Assembly (NCBI RefSeq): GCF_018861025.1 | Contig: NZ_JAHKQH010000026.1 | Location: 1 to 64,000, forward strand | DNA length: 64,000 bases | Reading direction: 5' to 3' | From: Psychrosphaera sp. B3R10 | GTDB lineage: Bacteria > Pseudomonadota > Gammaproteobacteria > Enterobacterales > Alteromonadaceae | Part shown: positions 37,915-47,321 of the stretch, one piece after another | Layout: each line of letters begins with the position of its first letter | Position numbering within the stretch: the stretch's first letter is position 1 | The notes under the pieces: model-generated | What the model was told of the DNA's origin: nothing | The model's database searches: none | Seen by the model: only the letters and a program-made list of their open reading frames with translations | Position numbers and translations under genes: made by a program

Positions 37915-38659
37915 TGATTTTTGTCTTGTATCCTAACTCTCGTAATCTTTTTTGGGTGTCGGTGGACAACATAAATGTGACAAAGGTTTGCGCGAGTTGC
38001 ACTTCAGCGGTACGTTTTAAAATGACTAACTGTTGCTCAATCTCTGGATACCAGTCCGCGCGGAGCGTAATGTAATTTAAATACTTAGGGTCAGCAAACC
38101 GATTATACCCATTGACGACTGATGATTTAGCCACCAAACCAGCCTGCACGTTACCACTATCGACATATTGAAAGGCCTGCCCTACGTTCATCCCCTTCAC
38201 CAACTGCACCGGTTTTCTGAGGTTTAGTTGCTTTAATACCGCAATGGCCGCTTGCCCGTAAGGCGCCAATCGTGGGTTAGCGATTGCGAGCTTAGTATTA
38301 TAGTTTTTAAGAGTATCAAGCGTCATGTGTTTTGTGTTTGGTTGCCACCAAATTAATTCACCAACGGCATAGGTTTTTAAACTGTTTTTATAAGCGAGGT
38401 TATCAGCGATAAGTTTACGCGGGCGTTCTGAGTCTGCTGATAAAAACACGTCGTACGGCGCTCCATTGCTGATTTGACTAAAAATAATGCCAGAAGAACC
38501 GCTGGATATTTGCAATTTATGGGGCTGATTCTTTTCAAATTCGGTTTTTAACTCAGACATAACATGATAAAAATTAGTCGCAACAGCCACGTTTAACGTA
38601 GCAGCATAAGTAGGCAAACTCAAAACAAACCATAATGTGGCAATTATTTTAACTATCAT
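37907..38659 (-). CDS. modA: Molybdate-binding periplasmic protein
   Basis: The solute receptor of ModABC. A signal peptide (about 1-18, ending TYA) is followed by a type II binding fold of about 230 residues. Ligand-contact regions are visible: ATNFYHVMSELKTEFE, SGSSGIIFSQISNGAPYDVFLSAD (the SSG part binds the oxyanion), and KGMNVGQAFQYVDSGNVQAG. It is the first gene of modABC-moaDE. A hairpin at 38805-38833 lies upstream. Confidence 0.93.
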   Translation of the reverse strand: MIVKIIATLWFVLSLPTYAATLNVAVATNFYHVMSELKTEFEKNQPHKLQISSGSSGIIFSQISNGAPYDVFLSADSERPRKLIADNLAYKNSLKTYAVGELIWWQPNTKHMTLDTLKNYNTKLAIANPRLAPYGQAAIAVLKQLNLRKPVQLVKGMNVGQAFQYVDSGNVQAGLVAKSSVVNGYNRFADPKYLNYITLRADWYPEIEQQLVILKRTAEVQLAQTFVTFMLSTDTQKRLRELGYKTKINE

Positions 38660-38804
38660 GAGATGTGAAACATTTTTTAATGTGCCCTGTAAGCTATCAT
38701 AAATTTGAGTATTTGACGTCGCCGATACCTGCTCACATGTTTAAATTAAATAAACTTGAACATACATGTGCGCAAAACGCCTAATTTAGCCTAACCTTTT
38801 GTGT

Positions 38805-38833
38805 AAGCACTGACGGATCCTTTATCAGTGCAC
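38805..38833. other. Hairpin upstream of modA, role unclear
   Basis: AAGCACTGA and TCAGTGCACTT pair over at least 7 bp around an 11-base loop, with a T-rich tract after it on the plus strand. It lies between the divergent modA and GAF genes. It could be an operator-like palindrome or a terminator remnant, and it does not match the ModE site as I recall it. Confidence 0.3.
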
Positions 38834-38874
38834 TTATTTTTACCCTAAAAATCATTACCAATTGGTCGAGTCAT

Positions 38875-39291
38875 ATGCATGAATTTTTAAATGAGATTGT
38901 TGCTCTGCGGATGAAGTTAGGCTTTGAAACTGCGATTATTTCAAAAGTATTGGACAGAAATTATTATATTGAAGTCTGCCAATCTGATCATATATCCATC
39001 AACAAGGGTGATATCTTTAATTTAGAAGATACCTATTGCCAGAAAGTCATCTCCGCAAAACAAATCGTTACTTATAACAGTGTGGAAAAAAACCAGCATC
39101 GGACCTTACACCCCGCCTATAAATTGGTGCAATTGCTCAGCTATATTGGCTGTCCAATTTACAAAGACGGTGTAATTTGGGGCACATTAAACTTTAGCTC
39201 AACTGCGTACCGACACAAACCACTTGTACTTGAAGAAATAGAATACGTGACTAATCTAGCCGAAAAAATTTCTCTTTACTTAGATACATAA
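38875..39291 (+). CDS. GAF domain protein
   Basis: A 138-residue protein that is essentially one GAF domain: FETAIISKVLDRNYYIEV at the start, YIGCPIYKDGVIWGTLNF with its single Cys near residue 101, and a closing amphipathic helix. GAF domains bind small ligands or chromophores. There is no output domain, so it probably acts by protein contact, or is a remnant of a larger sensor. The 3' end overlaps a convergent coiled-coil gene by 16 bases. Confidence 0.8.
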   Translation: MHEFLNEIVALRMKLGFETAIISKVLDRNYYIEVCQSDHISINKGDIFNLEDTYCQKVISAKQIVTYNSVEKNQHRTLHPAYKLVQLLSYIGCPIYKDGVIWGTLNFSSTAYRHKPLVLEEIEYVTNLAEKISLYLDT

Positions 39292-40082
39292 AATAAGATC
39301 TTAAGCCCTTGATCTAAATTTCCAGATGTCGAATAAGTAGAAGAAAATTCCCACCACGTTTGACGACGCATCTCTTGAAACAAAATATTAAAATGCCCTA
39401 ATTCCGGCTCCGGCTCTATAACTCTAAATTCACATTTATCAATTTTACAGGTGACGCCGACAAGCTGCACACTGCTTTGAAATTCGTGATTAGCAAAAAA
39501 GTCACGTATTAATAGCTCAGTGTCATAACCCCATTCATGATCTTCCGGCTGGTTAAAAAAATCATACACTTCATCACGTTGTTTGCCTCTAAAGCCGAGC
39601 AAAAAATTAGAAAACGGCTCTTCGACCAAAGCCGTCATTTGCTCATTTGTGATGTCGCTTTCTGCAAATTGCCCAAGCTCTCGCTGTAATCGTCTGTTTT
39701 CACTTTCAAGTTCTGAAATTCTAACCGCAACGTCACCCAATTGCTTTCCGCCGTGATCAACTTCTTCGGCTAATATCATGGAGCTTTGTTTTAGGTCGTC
39801 GTTCTCAAGTCGTACTGATTCCAACTCTTGTTGCAGTAATTTAATTTGCTCTTCTAATTGCAACACTTGGTCAATATCTTCAGACGTTCGATTATCTTGC
39901 AACGCCACTATGCCACGGTATCTGTCAGCCTCAGTGGTTTCTACTTGATTAAAATCAGATGTATCGGATTGTTGTTGGTCGTGCGCTGTCGTGGTCTCTG
40001 TCCTTTGTTCAACGTAAGAGAATGTCGCCAAACTCCCTACAATTAAGCCAACCACTAAAAAACTGATATGTTTGACGTCCAT
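39276..40082 (-). CDS. Membrane-anchored coiled-coil protein of unknown function
   Basis: A 268-residue protein with one N-terminal transmembrane helix (about 5-24, ISFLVVGLIVGSLATFSYV). An acidic polar stretch follows, then a coiled coil (about 65-140, with heptads such as LEEQIKLLQQELESVRLEND). The globular C-terminal domain (about 150-268) has two Cys in VTCKIDKCEF. It is likely anchored in the inner membrane with a periplasmic C-terminus. I recognise no family. The last 16 bases overlap the GAF gene in convergent orientation. Confidence 0.72.
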   Translation of the reverse strand: MDVKHISFLVVGLIVGSLATFSYVEQRTETTTAHDQQQSDTSDFNQVETTEADRYRGIVALQDNRTSEDIDQVLQLEEQIKLLQQELESVRLENDDLKQSSMILAEEVDHGGKQLGDVAVRISELESENRRLQRELGQFAESDITNEQMTALVEEPFSNFLLGFRGKQRDEVYDFFNQPEDHEWGYDTELLIRDFFANHEFQSSVQLVGVTCKIDKCEFRVIEPEPELGHFNILFQEMRRQTWWEFSSTYSTSGNLDQGLKILFYVSK

Positions 40083-40401
40083 AATTTAATTCCTTTGTCA
40101 GACCTAGCATGTTTATTTAAGTACAACATTCTGCCGACATCAACCTCATTTAACAACGGTTAATTTCATGAGATTTTATATAGTGTTACGTAAATTTTAG
40201 GGTCAATAAGAAAAAATGAAATGAGTGTTTTAAGGATAGGTGGCATTACACCTTACTTTTATCACAGTGGATCTGAACTTAAATGGAGGGCATGAGTTTT
40301 AAAAATGATGGACGAACAATCAATGGGGATTGAGTGACGAGCCATACCGTCAATAATCGCTTGGGTCGCCTATAGCGCCAAATTCTGTCGGGCCACTGGA
40401 T
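40083..40401. other. Intergenic region, no feature found
   Basis: A 319-base gap between two minus-strand genes (the coiled-coil protein and acpH). The half next to 40082 is AT-rich and should contain a promoter. No repeat of the island type, hairpin or coding frame stands out. Confidence 0.5.
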
Positions 40402-40998
40402 TCAATATCGGTCAGCTAATCTATGTGCTTCACGCTGAGCATAAGCAACCAAGTCGCAATAAAAGTCATCAAAGTTATTAAACTCTATTGCTCCCTCAGA
40501 CCGAAACCAATCAACCGCATTTTCTAGCGCGACAGGTCGAGTTAACCGAGTGCTGATCCGCATCAATACTCGTTTAATGGTATCAATATCACCATAGCTA
40601 GTTAACCAATCCATTTGTTTCATGTTGCTAATGGTTTGAATAAACCGAGGAGACATAATCTCATTATCAACCGGTAAATTATCGTAGCAGTGGGCAGAAA
40701 ACTGCTCCAATGCCATGGGATGATATTGGCCAAAATTTTTCGCTAATAGATAATCAAAAAGCACGTCCAATATAATGCCACCATACTTCCGATGTTCAGG
40801 TAGCTTTGACTTCAAATCTAAAACGATAGGATGTTGATCAGTAAATGAGTCCACCAGCCTATGTAGCTGAATACCAATTTTAAGGTCGGTGGGTACCGCC
40901 ATCGTTGCCACATTTCCTTTGACAAAGTCGCCTAGCAAACTGCCCACATAAGAGGTGTCAGTCTGATCAGCAAGATGTAAGTGGGCAAGGTAATTCAT
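40402..40998 (-). CDS. acpH: Acyl carrier protein phosphodiesterase
   Basis: AcpH hydrolyses the phosphopantetheine arm from holo-ACP. The N-terminus MNYLAHLHLADQTDTSYVGS followed by LLGDFVKGN is the family hallmark, with the HD-like residues of the fold in HRLVDSFTDQHP near residue 46 and DVLFDYLLAKNF near residue 76. The length of 198 is standard. A single gene on the minus strand, 38 bases downstream of phhB. Confidence 0.92.
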   Translation of the reverse strand: MNYLAHLHLADQTDTSYVGSLLGDFVKGNVATMAVPTDLKIGIQLHRLVDSFTDQHPIVLDLKSKLPEHRKYGGIILDVLFDYLLAKNFGQYHPMALEQFSAHCYDNLPVDNEIMSPRFIQTISNMKQMDWLTSYGDIDTIKRVLMRISTRLTRPVALENAVDWFRSEGAIEFNNFDDFYCDLVAYAQREAHRLADRY

Positions 40999-41036
40999 TT
41001 TTAATTACGAAACAATCAAACTCAAAACAGTTTAAA

Positions 41037-41342
41037 TTAGATCAATTTTTCCATGCGTTTAATCATTTTAAAATCTAACTCAGAAATTCCGCCGGCGTCA
41101 TGTGTGACAAGATATACATCCACTTTATTCCAAACGTTAGACCACTCAGGATGATGAATTAACTTTTCGGCGTGCATGGCGACTTGAGTCATCCAGCCAA
41201 ATGCCTGAATAAAGTTTTTAAAGACAAACTGCTTAAACAATTTTCCGTCGACTAATTGCCATTGTGCGTCTTCAGATAATGTTGCATTAATCTCTTTTAA
41301 TGCGGTTGTTAGTTCTTGATCGTTTAGTTTTACCGCTGCCAT
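41037..41342 (-). CDS. phhB: Pterin-4a-carbinolamine dehydratase
   Basis: PhhB recycles the pterin cofactor of phenylalanine hydroxylase. The signature HHPEWSNVWNKVDVYLVTHD is followed by AGGISELD. The 101-residue start at ATG 41342 has GAGGGA directly upstream; the earlier reading from 41360 includes that ribosome site and is less likely. phhA is not beside it. The next gene downstream is acpH. Confidence 0.92.
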   Translation of the reverse strand: MAAVKLNDQELTTALKEINATLSEDAQWQLVDGKLFKQFVFKNFIQAFGWMTQVAMHAEKLIHHPEWSNVWNKVDVYLVTHDAGGISELDFKMIKRMEKLI

Positions 41343-41421
41343 AATTCCCTCAATTTTCAATACTGTCGATGTGCCGTCAATAATGACGAGCTTAAAAATA
41401 AAATCAAATTATTGCTTAATA

Positions 41422-42288
41422 TTACGCATGTTCAGATGGCAAATAACCCTGACACATTGACGGTTCTATTACAAAATCGGGCGTCGACCACCAATGACCA
41501 AGTTGCTGTTCAAACCTAGATAATTCACCACTGGTAATAAAAGTATCATCAATGCCCTTAGCCTTTTTTACAGCGCCAACAGATAACATTGAGTCACTTG
41601 AACCACTAGACTCGGCAGTAACCAAGCGCCGAACCTGTTTAGCCACAGCAACTGACGTATCAATTATTGTGACTGAAGCATGGTGCTTAGCTAACGCGGT
41701 GACAATTTCGTTTTTGATCAAACTGTAGTGTGTACAACCAAGTACCAAATAGGTCGTTTTTTGGGCAATAATTTTTGAGACATAGGGGGCCAAAATAGTT
41801 GAGTCAAATTTTGAAGCGCTATTAAGAGATTCGACATAGTCGGCCAATCCAATGCAAGGTATATCTTCAATAGTAGAGTACGATTGAAAGCCCGTTTTTA
41901 CGTTTTGATAATGCTTACTGTTTATCGTTCTTGCTGTCGCCATAACGCTTATTATAGGCGTTGTGGCCGCTTCAACTGCTGGTTTAAGGCCTGGCTCAAC
42001 ACCAACAAAAGATACTGAAAAGCGTTCTCTTAGTACTTTGATGCAATTGACTGTCGCGGTATTACACGCCACAACGATGAGCTCACAGCCCTTCTCAATT
42101 AAAGTGGTAACAACACGAATACAGCGTGTAATCAACTGCGATTCAGGCAACTCACCATATGGGTTGTAAGCGGAGTCTGCAAAATAAACAATAGGCGAAT
42201 CAGGTAATAGGCGTTTAATTTCACTCGCAATTGAGAGCCCACCGATTCCTGAATCAAAGACGCCTATTGTTATAGTTTCTGAGGACAT
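41422..42288 (-). CDS. murI: Glutamate racemase
   Basis: MurI makes D-glutamate for peptidoglycan. The opening FDSGIGGLSIASEI, the first catalytic Cys in VVACNTATVN near residue 74 and the second in LGCTHYSLIK near residue 185 are all present. The length of 288 is slightly above average. It is on the minus strand, 9 bases downstream of the acyl-CoA thioesterase gene, so the two may be in one transcript with rbgA. Confidence 0.94.
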   Translation of the reverse strand: MSSETITIGVFDSGIGGLSIASEIKRLLPDSPIVYFADSAYNPYGELPESQLITRCIRVVTTLIEKGCELIVVACNTATVNCIKVLRERFSVSFVGVEPGLKPAVEAATTPIISVMATARTINSKHYQNVKTGFQSYSTIEDIPCIGLADYVESLNSASKFDSTILAPYVSKIIAQKTTYLVLGCTHYSLIKNEIVTALAKHHASVTIIDTSVAVAKQVRRLVTAESSGSSDSMLSVGAVKKAKGIDDTFITSGELSRFEQQLGHWWSTPDFVIEPSMCQGYLPSEHA

Positions 42289-42297
42289 CGTTCGAAT

Positions 42298-42705
42298 TTA
42301 GTCTATTAGATGTTGATTAAATCGTTCTCGCAAGTCACCTTCAATTGGGATCGCTTTACCCGTTTTTTGGTCCAAAACAACAAACGTTATATCTGCATCA
42401 GCTACAACGGTTTCAGTTCCTTTAACCGTAATCACCTGATTAAACACTGCGCTTTTGTTGCCTACTTTAGATAATTTGGTTTCAATCGCAAGTACTTGTC
42501 CCATATACGCACCTGTACGATATGAAATATTAATATTTACGATGACCCACGCTAAACCTAAACTTTGAAAATATTCAATATCGCCGGTTTCTTCTAGGTA
42601 CTGCCAACGCGCATCTTCTAAAAATTCCAGGTATCGCGCATTATTTACGTGTTGGTAAACATCAAGGTGATAACCACGAACGGTCACAAAACTAATTTGA
42701 CTCAT
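42298..42705 (-). CDS. Acyl-CoA thioesterase (hot-dog fold, YbgC/4HBT type)
   Basis: A 135-residue hot-dog fold thioesterase. The active-site segment near residue 12 is YHLDVYQHVNNARYLEFLED, with the Asp/Asn and His positions of the 4-hydroxybenzoyl-CoA thioesterase family. The central helix and sheet (NISYRTGAYMGQVLAI) are normal. Substrate chain length cannot be read. It lies 10 bases downstream of the RbgA-type GTPase gene. Confidence 0.88.
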   Translation of the reverse strand: MSQISFVTVRGYHLDVYQHVNNARYLEFLEDARWQYLEETGDIEYFQSLGLAWVIVNINISYRTGAYMGQVLAIETKLSKVGNKSAVFNQVITVKGTETVVADADITFVVLDQKTGKAIPIEGDLRERFNQHLID

Positions 42706-42715
42706 AGGGATCCTT

Positions 42716-43645
42716 TTAACGTCTACGACGTTTTTTCTTTTTAAGCTCTTCTTCTTTTTCTTTGTTAGCTTCGCGCTCAGCTTCTTTCTCTTCCATGATA
42801 ACTTTTGCCGCTAAGCCAAGCTCTACAGTTTCAAGGGTTATTGGCCCAAAAACACCACCGCGATATTCATTAATAACTATCTCAGATACTTTATACAAAT
42901 CAGCAATACCGCCTTTACGCATACATGCACGGTTTTTCGCAATAAGATCCATCACATCAATAGGTTGCTGTGGCATCTCATCAAACTGAAAACGGTCCAT
43001 TAGCAACTGAGGGTAATATTCCATCAAATATTCGATGAGATAGTACGCAATATCTTCTTTTTCAGTCACTGTGTCTTTAATGCCGCCCGTAATCGCTAAG
43101 CGATAACCACAATCCTGAGGCTCTAATTTAGGCCACAAAAACCCTGGAGTATCATGCAATACAATATTGTTGTCTAAACGAATACGTTGCTGTGCTTTAG
43201 TAACACCCGCCTCATTGCCTGTTTTAGCGATAATACGGTCTGCCAAAATATTAATTGTTGTCGATTTTCCAACATTTGGAATTCCGCATATCAAGGCTCT
43301 AAGTTGTTTATCTTGGCTTACGCGATGCGGCACCATATCAGAGATCACATTAAGTAGATCTTTAATGCCTTTTGGATCATGCTGCGTTATCGCTATTGCA
43401 GTTATGCCACGTTCTTGCTCTAAATGTTCAAGCCATCTAGCGGTTTGAATGGGATCGGCTAAATCACTTTTGTTTAATACTTTTAAAACCGGCGTATCGC
43501 CGCGGAGTTTTGGTACTAAAGGGTTTTCACTAGAAAAAGGGATCCGTGCGTCCAGAATTTCTATGATCACGTCCACCTGCGGCATAATCTCAGCGATTTC
43601 TTTTCGCGCCTTGTGCATGTGGCCGGGAAACCAGTTTATTGCCAT
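42716..43645 (-). CDS. Circularly permuted GTPase, RbgA/YlqF type
   Basis: A ribosome-assembly GTPase of 309 residues. Its G motifs are in permuted order: G4 LNKSDLAD near residue 58, G1 GIPNVGKSTTI near residue 122, then G3 DTPGFLWPK near residue 165. WFPGHMHKA at the N-terminus is the YlqF hallmark. The C-terminus is Lys/Arg/Glu-rich, ending in a run of basic residues that could contact rRNA. In Bacillus RbgA matures the 50S subunit; the same role here is inferred. Confidence 0.92.
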   Translation of the reverse strand: MAINWFPGHMHKARKEIAEIMPQVDVIIEILDARIPFSSENPLVPKLRGDTPVLKVLNKSDLADPIQTARWLEHLEQERGITAIAITQHDPKGIKDLLNVISDMVPHRVSQDKQLRALICGIPNVGKSTTINILADRIIAKTGNEAGVTKAQQRIRLDNNIVLHDTPGFLWPKLEPQDCGYRLAITGGIKDTVTEKEDIAYYLIEYLMEYYPQLLMDRFQFDEMPQQPIDVMDLIAKNRACMRKGGIADLYKVSEIVINEYRGGVFGPITLETVELGLAAKVIMEEKEAEREANKEKEEELKKKKRRRR

Positions 43646-43787
43646 TTTATTCTCCAGATAACGTTAATGGGCGAATTTTACCTGTTTTAGCGCCAGTCAC
43701 AACGTTAAACTTTATAAACCACTAACATTGAAAAATTGATAATTACCCACCACTATAAAAACACGTCGATATTTTAGGATTTTTAAA

Positions 43788-44450
43788 ATGAGTACAGCAG
43801 TCATCACTGGAGCAAATCGCGGCATTGGTTTAGCCCTAAGCCAACAATTAGCAGCGAAAGGTTGGGGCATTATTGCCATTTGTCGCAGCGACTCAGAGGA
43901 AATTGAGCAAATAGCCGATATGGTCATCAGTGGCATCGACATTACCCAACCAGACCATATCCAGCAGGTAAAAAAGGTTTTAGGCGATACGCAAATCGAC
44001 CTCTTAATCAACAATGCAGGGCTACTGCAAAACGAGACTTTAGGTGAAATTGATTACGATTCCATTCGTCAACAATTTGAAATCAATACGTTAGCGCCGC
44101 TGCAGGTAACAGAAGCCTTGATTGACAATATGATTGAAGGCAGCAAAATTGCCAATATTACAAGTCGTATGGGGTCGATTGCAGACAACGATTCAGGAGG
44201 TCGATACGGTTACCGCGCGTCTAAAGCTGCATTTAATGCCATTGGTAAGTCGTTAGCCGAAGATCTAAAAGTACGTGGCATTGCTGTTGCACAATTGCAT
44301 CCAGGTTGGGTTCAAACACGTATGGTTGACTTTAGTGGTTTACTTACCGCCGAAGAATCTGCCGCTGGACTTATTGAACGTATTGAAGAATTAACTCTTG
44401 GTAATACGTGTGGCTTTTGGCATTCAAATGGCGACGTCTTGCCTTGGTAG
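43788..44450 (+). CDS. Short-chain dehydrogenase/reductase family protein
   Basis: A 220-residue NAD(P)-binding SDR. The dinucleotide motif is GANRGIGLALSQ near residue 8, NNAG near residue 79, the catalytic Ser in NITSRMGS near residue 128, and the YxxxK pair in YGYRASKAAFN near residue 142. The substrate is unknown. It is a single gene, convergent with flrC and separated from it by a strong hairpin. Confidence 0.9.
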   Translation: MSTAVITGANRGIGLALSQQLAAKGWGIIAICRSDSEEIEQIADMVISGIDITQPDHIQQVKKVLGDTQIDLLINNAGLLQNETLGEIDYDSIRQQFEINTLAPLQVTEALIDNMIEGSKIANITSRMGSIADNDSGGRYGYRASKAAFNAIGKSLAEDLKVRGIAVAQLHPGWVQTRMVDFSGLLTAEESAAGLIERIEELTLGNTCGFWHSNGDVLPW

Positions 44451-44482
44451 CACTTCTTTAATAAGTGAATTAAAAGCATAAA

Positions 44483-44516
44483 AAAACGCGGATAATCTTA
44501 TCCGCGTTTTGTTTTT
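44483..44516. terminator. Bidirectional terminator between the SDR gene and flrC
   Basis: AAAACGCGGATAA and TTATCCGCGTTTT form a long stem with a run of A before it and T after it, so it can stop transcription from both sides. Confidence 0.85.
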
Positions 44517-44568
44517 AGCGCTCAGAATAACCAACAACATGTGCTAAAGGCTAACGTAAGTCTATTTT

Positions 44569-45918
44569 TTAGGCTGGAACTTCAATGCCCTGCTCGCGCA
44601 TTTTAGCCAACTTATAACGTAACGTACGCGGACTAATGCCAAGTTTTTCAGCAACATCTTTGCGTTTTCCCTGACACATTTGCAACGTATCTAAAATAAT
44701 ACGATTCTCTTGGTCACGTATTTCCATTTTAAAATCCGGCGTATCATCAGCATATTCGCTCGCTTGAATTTCGGCTGCAACATGGTCAACCGCAAATTCT
44801 TCAACCAAAATGTGTTCACTTTCCACATTAGAATCGGTGCACAGGATCAAGGCTCGTTGAATAACATTGTCGAGTTCTCGCACATTCCCAGGCCAGCTAT
44901 GATTAAGCAGTTTCATTTTAGCTGTTGGGCTAATTTCAGGAATTTCTCTTCCCATATCAACGCAATAGCGATTCAATAAATGCATAGCAATTGGAATAAT
45001 GTCATCTTTACGTTTAGATAAACGTAACCAACGAATTGGGAAAACATTCAATCGATAATACAAATCTTCCCGGAACTTACCACAGCGTACCGCTTCCATT
45101 AAGTCGCGGTTAGATGTAGCCAATACTCGAACATCGAGCTTTATCGTTTTACGACTGCCCAAACGTTCAACTTCGCGTTCTTGTAACACACGCAGCAGTT
45201 TTGCCTGTAGATTCAAATCCATTTCAGTGATTTCATCTAACAAAATTGTACCGTGTTGGGCTTGTTCAAACTTGCCGGGACACGCTTGAATTGCGCCGGT
45301 AAATGCGCCTTTTTCATATCCAAATAATGTCGCTTCCAACATGTTGTCTGGAATGGCTGCGCAATTAATCGCGACAAAATCGTGTTCTGCTCGATTAGAC
45401 TGGTCATGAATGTAACGCGCCATAACCTCTTTACCTGCACCACTTGGGCCCGTTATCATCACTGACGCTTCTGACACGGCAACTTTGGCTGCTAGCTTTA
45501 ACAATTCAATACTTTTGATATCGGCAACGACAGGGCTGTGTTTTTCAACCTGCTTAACTGGCGCATAACGCCCCACCATATTGAGCAAAACTTCCGGTGC
45601 AAATGGCTTGGCCATATAATCAATTGCGCCGTATTTCATCGCCTCGACTGCGTGGTCGATAGTTGCATATGCGGTCATCAATAAAAATGGCGTTTGCGGG
45701 TACAGCTTTTTAACTGATTTTAATAAGTCGAGTCCTGTTAAGCCGCCCATTTGAACGTCTGAAACGATTAGGTCAATGACCCGCTGTTTCATTACAACAA
45801 GTGCAGCTTCTGCTGAATCGGCTTCAACAACACTGTAACCGGCAATAGATAGCGTATCGACTAACGCTTCTCGTAATCCTGAATCGTCTTCTACGACTAA
45901 TATTTGAGTCTGACTCAT
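44569..45918 (-). CDS. flrC: Sigma-54-dependent flagellar response regulator FlrC
   Basis: FlrC is the class III flagellar activator phosphorylated by FlrB. An N-terminal receiver has the phospho-Asp in IVSDVQMGG near residue 54. The AAA+ domain follows, with Walker A TGPSGAGKEVMARY and the sigma-54 contact loop GAFTGA near residue 215, and a C-terminal Fis-type helix-turn-helix (GISPRTLRYKLAKMR). The 449-residue gene overlaps the flrB stop by 4 bases. No fli genes follow; a terminator does. Confidence 0.94.
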   Translation of the reverse strand: MSQTQILVVEDDSGLREALVDTLSIAGYSVVEADSAEAALVVMKQRVIDLIVSDVQMGGLTGLDLLKSVKKLYPQTPFLLMTAYATIDHAVEAMKYGAIDYMAKPFAPEVLLNMVGRYAPVKQVEKHSPVVADIKSIELLKLAAKVAVSEASVMITGPSGAGKEVMARYIHDQSNRAEHDFVAINCAAIPDNMLEATLFGYEKGAFTGAIQACPGKFEQAQHGTILLDEITEMDLNLQAKLLRVLQEREVERLGSRKTIKLDVRVLATSNRDLMEAVRCGKFREDLYYRLNVFPIRWLRLSKRKDDIIPIAMHLLNRYCVDMGREIPEISPTAKMKLLNHSWPGNVRELDNVIQRALILCTDSNVESEHILVEEFAVDHVAAEIQASEYADDTPDFKMEIRDQENRIILDTLQMCQGKRKDVAEKLGISPRTLRYKLAKMREQGIEVPA

Positions 45919-47108
45919 ACGACTTCCTCCTGTTGTGTAGACACGTCAATGGGTGCAAGAGCATTAAGCTTAATTGGTAAATACATTCTAAATATTGCAC
46001 CGCCACCTGGTTTATTCTCAACTTCAACATGACCTTGGTGAGCCTGTGCGACAGTTTTAACAACCGACAGTCCCAGTCCTGTTCCCTGAGAACGCGTGGT
46101 ATAAAACGGTTCAAATATTTTATTGATTAAGTTTTTCTCAACACCTGGACCATTATCTTCGACAGAAATGATCACTCGATTTGGTTTTATCTTGTCACGT
46201 TGCGCAGCAACATGAACGTGCACACCTTGACCTACAACCTGTACCGCATTGTGGATTAGGTTTGTGATGGCACTGGATAAACTGGTTTTGTTGGCAAGCA
46301 AACAAATATCTGGTTCTGGTAAGTCGACGGTTAGGTCACCTGCTAAGCTCACCATAGCGTCGGAACTTTGATGCACAGACGTTAATAACTGTTGCAACGA
46401 AACTTGTTCTAAAACTTGGTTTTCACCACTTTTGGCAAACATCAACATGTCATTAACTTGTTTTTCCAAGTCGGATAAACGCGACGATAACTTGTCGACA
46501 AAATTAAGTCGTTGATCCACTTTCAAGCGGCTATTTTTTAAATTTGCGGCATATAACATCGCTGCAGACAAAGGCGTTCTAATCTGGTGCGCTAAACTCG
46601 CGACCATACGCCCAAGTGCAGAAACCCGTTGAAGGTGACTGATCCGTTCTTGCAAAATTCTTGTTTCAGTTAAATCCGTCATCACAATTAACTGACCCGA
46701 TTTTAATGGGGTAATTTCAAGTTTAACTCTACGTCCATTACGGAGTGAAACTTCATGGCCGTCATCTTCTCTAGGTTTAAAAGAGCGTCCAATAACGGTT
46801 CGCCATTTTTCACCCTCAAGTGGTTCGCCAAGCAAACTAATTGCCACTTTATTAGCTTGAGAAACCATGCCTTTTGCGTCTAATACCACAACGCCGTTTG
46901 GCATAATGTCGACTAGATGACTCAACTCAGTATTACGGTCACGTAATTTCTGAATTTCAGCTTGTCTGATCTCGGATTGATCCTTAGAAGGTGATGTCGA
47001 TTTATAATCTTCGGAAAAGCTTCTAAACGCAGGCGAAAATGAAGCCAATTTAACCTTGGCTGTTTTACTGCGTTCACTTTGCAATACTGACTGAATATTC
47101 ACTGACAT
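45915..47108 (-). CDS. flrB: Flagellar sensor histidine kinase FlrB
   Basis: A cytoplasmic kinase without transmembrane segments, 397 residues. An N-terminal PAS domain (about 60-150) contains VVLDAKGMVSQAN. The phosphoacceptor His is in SLAHQIRTPLSAA near residue 173. The ATPase domain has ITNLIHNAVQVVG, VEDNGPGVEKNLI and GTGLGLSVVKTVA. It pairs with FlrC. A sigma-54-like promoter lies just upstream, as expected from FlrA control in vibrios. Confidence 0.93.
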   Translation of the reverse strand: MSVNIQSVLQSERSKTAKVKLASFSPAFRSFSEDYKSTSPSKDQSEIRQAEIQKLRDRNTELSHLVDIMPNGVVVLDAKGMVSQANKVAISLLGEPLEGEKWRTVIGRSFKPREDDGHEVSLRNGRRVKLEITPLKSGQLIVMTDLTETRILQERISHLQRVSALGRMVASLAHQIRTPLSAAMLYAANLKNSRLKVDQRLNFVDKLSSRLSDLEKQVNDMLMFAKSGENQVLEQVSLQQLLTSVHQSSDAMVSLAGDLTVDLPEPDICLLANKTSLSSAITNLIHNAVQVVGQGVHVHVAAQRDKIKPNRVIISVEDNGPGVEKNLINKIFEPFYTTRSQGTGLGLSVVKTVAQAHQGHVEVENKPGGGAIFRMYLPIKLNALAPIDVSTQQEEVV

Positions 47109-47144
47109 AATGTTATCTCTATGGATTTAATACACAGAAACTAA

Positions 47145-47160
47145 AACAACTATTGTGCCA
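47145..47160 (-). promoter_or_regulatory. Sigma-54-like promoter of flrBC
   Basis: On the minus strand TGGCACAATAGTTGTT matches TGGCAC-N5-TTGC at all but the -12 C (T here), 37 bases before the flrB start. flrBC is FlrA- and sigma-54-dependent in Vibrio cholerae, so position and sequence agree. Confidence 0.5.
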
Positions 47161-47281
47161 ACTTTATTTTATATAAATAACAATGAGTTAGATGTTGATT
47201 TTTGAGGATCCTTTAAAACAACAAAATTTTGACGCTGATTAAAAAGGAAAAAAATGGCGTGGGATCTTAGCGCTAAAAAGT

Positions 47282-47314
47282 GGTTATTTGAGTCAAGTTA
47301 CGACCCAAATAACC
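47282..47314 (-). terminator. Terminator after flrA
   Basis: GGTTATTTG and CAAATAACC pair around a 15-base loop, then ACTTTTT on the minus strand. It lies 8 bases past the flrA stop and separates flrA from flrBC. Confidence 0.75.
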
Positions 47315-47321
47315 CTTTAAC

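Noticed and set aside
38805-38833. ModE operator at the hairpin upstream of modA
   Set aside because: The palindrome does not match the TATAT-type halves of the ModE site as I know them, and modE is not in the window.
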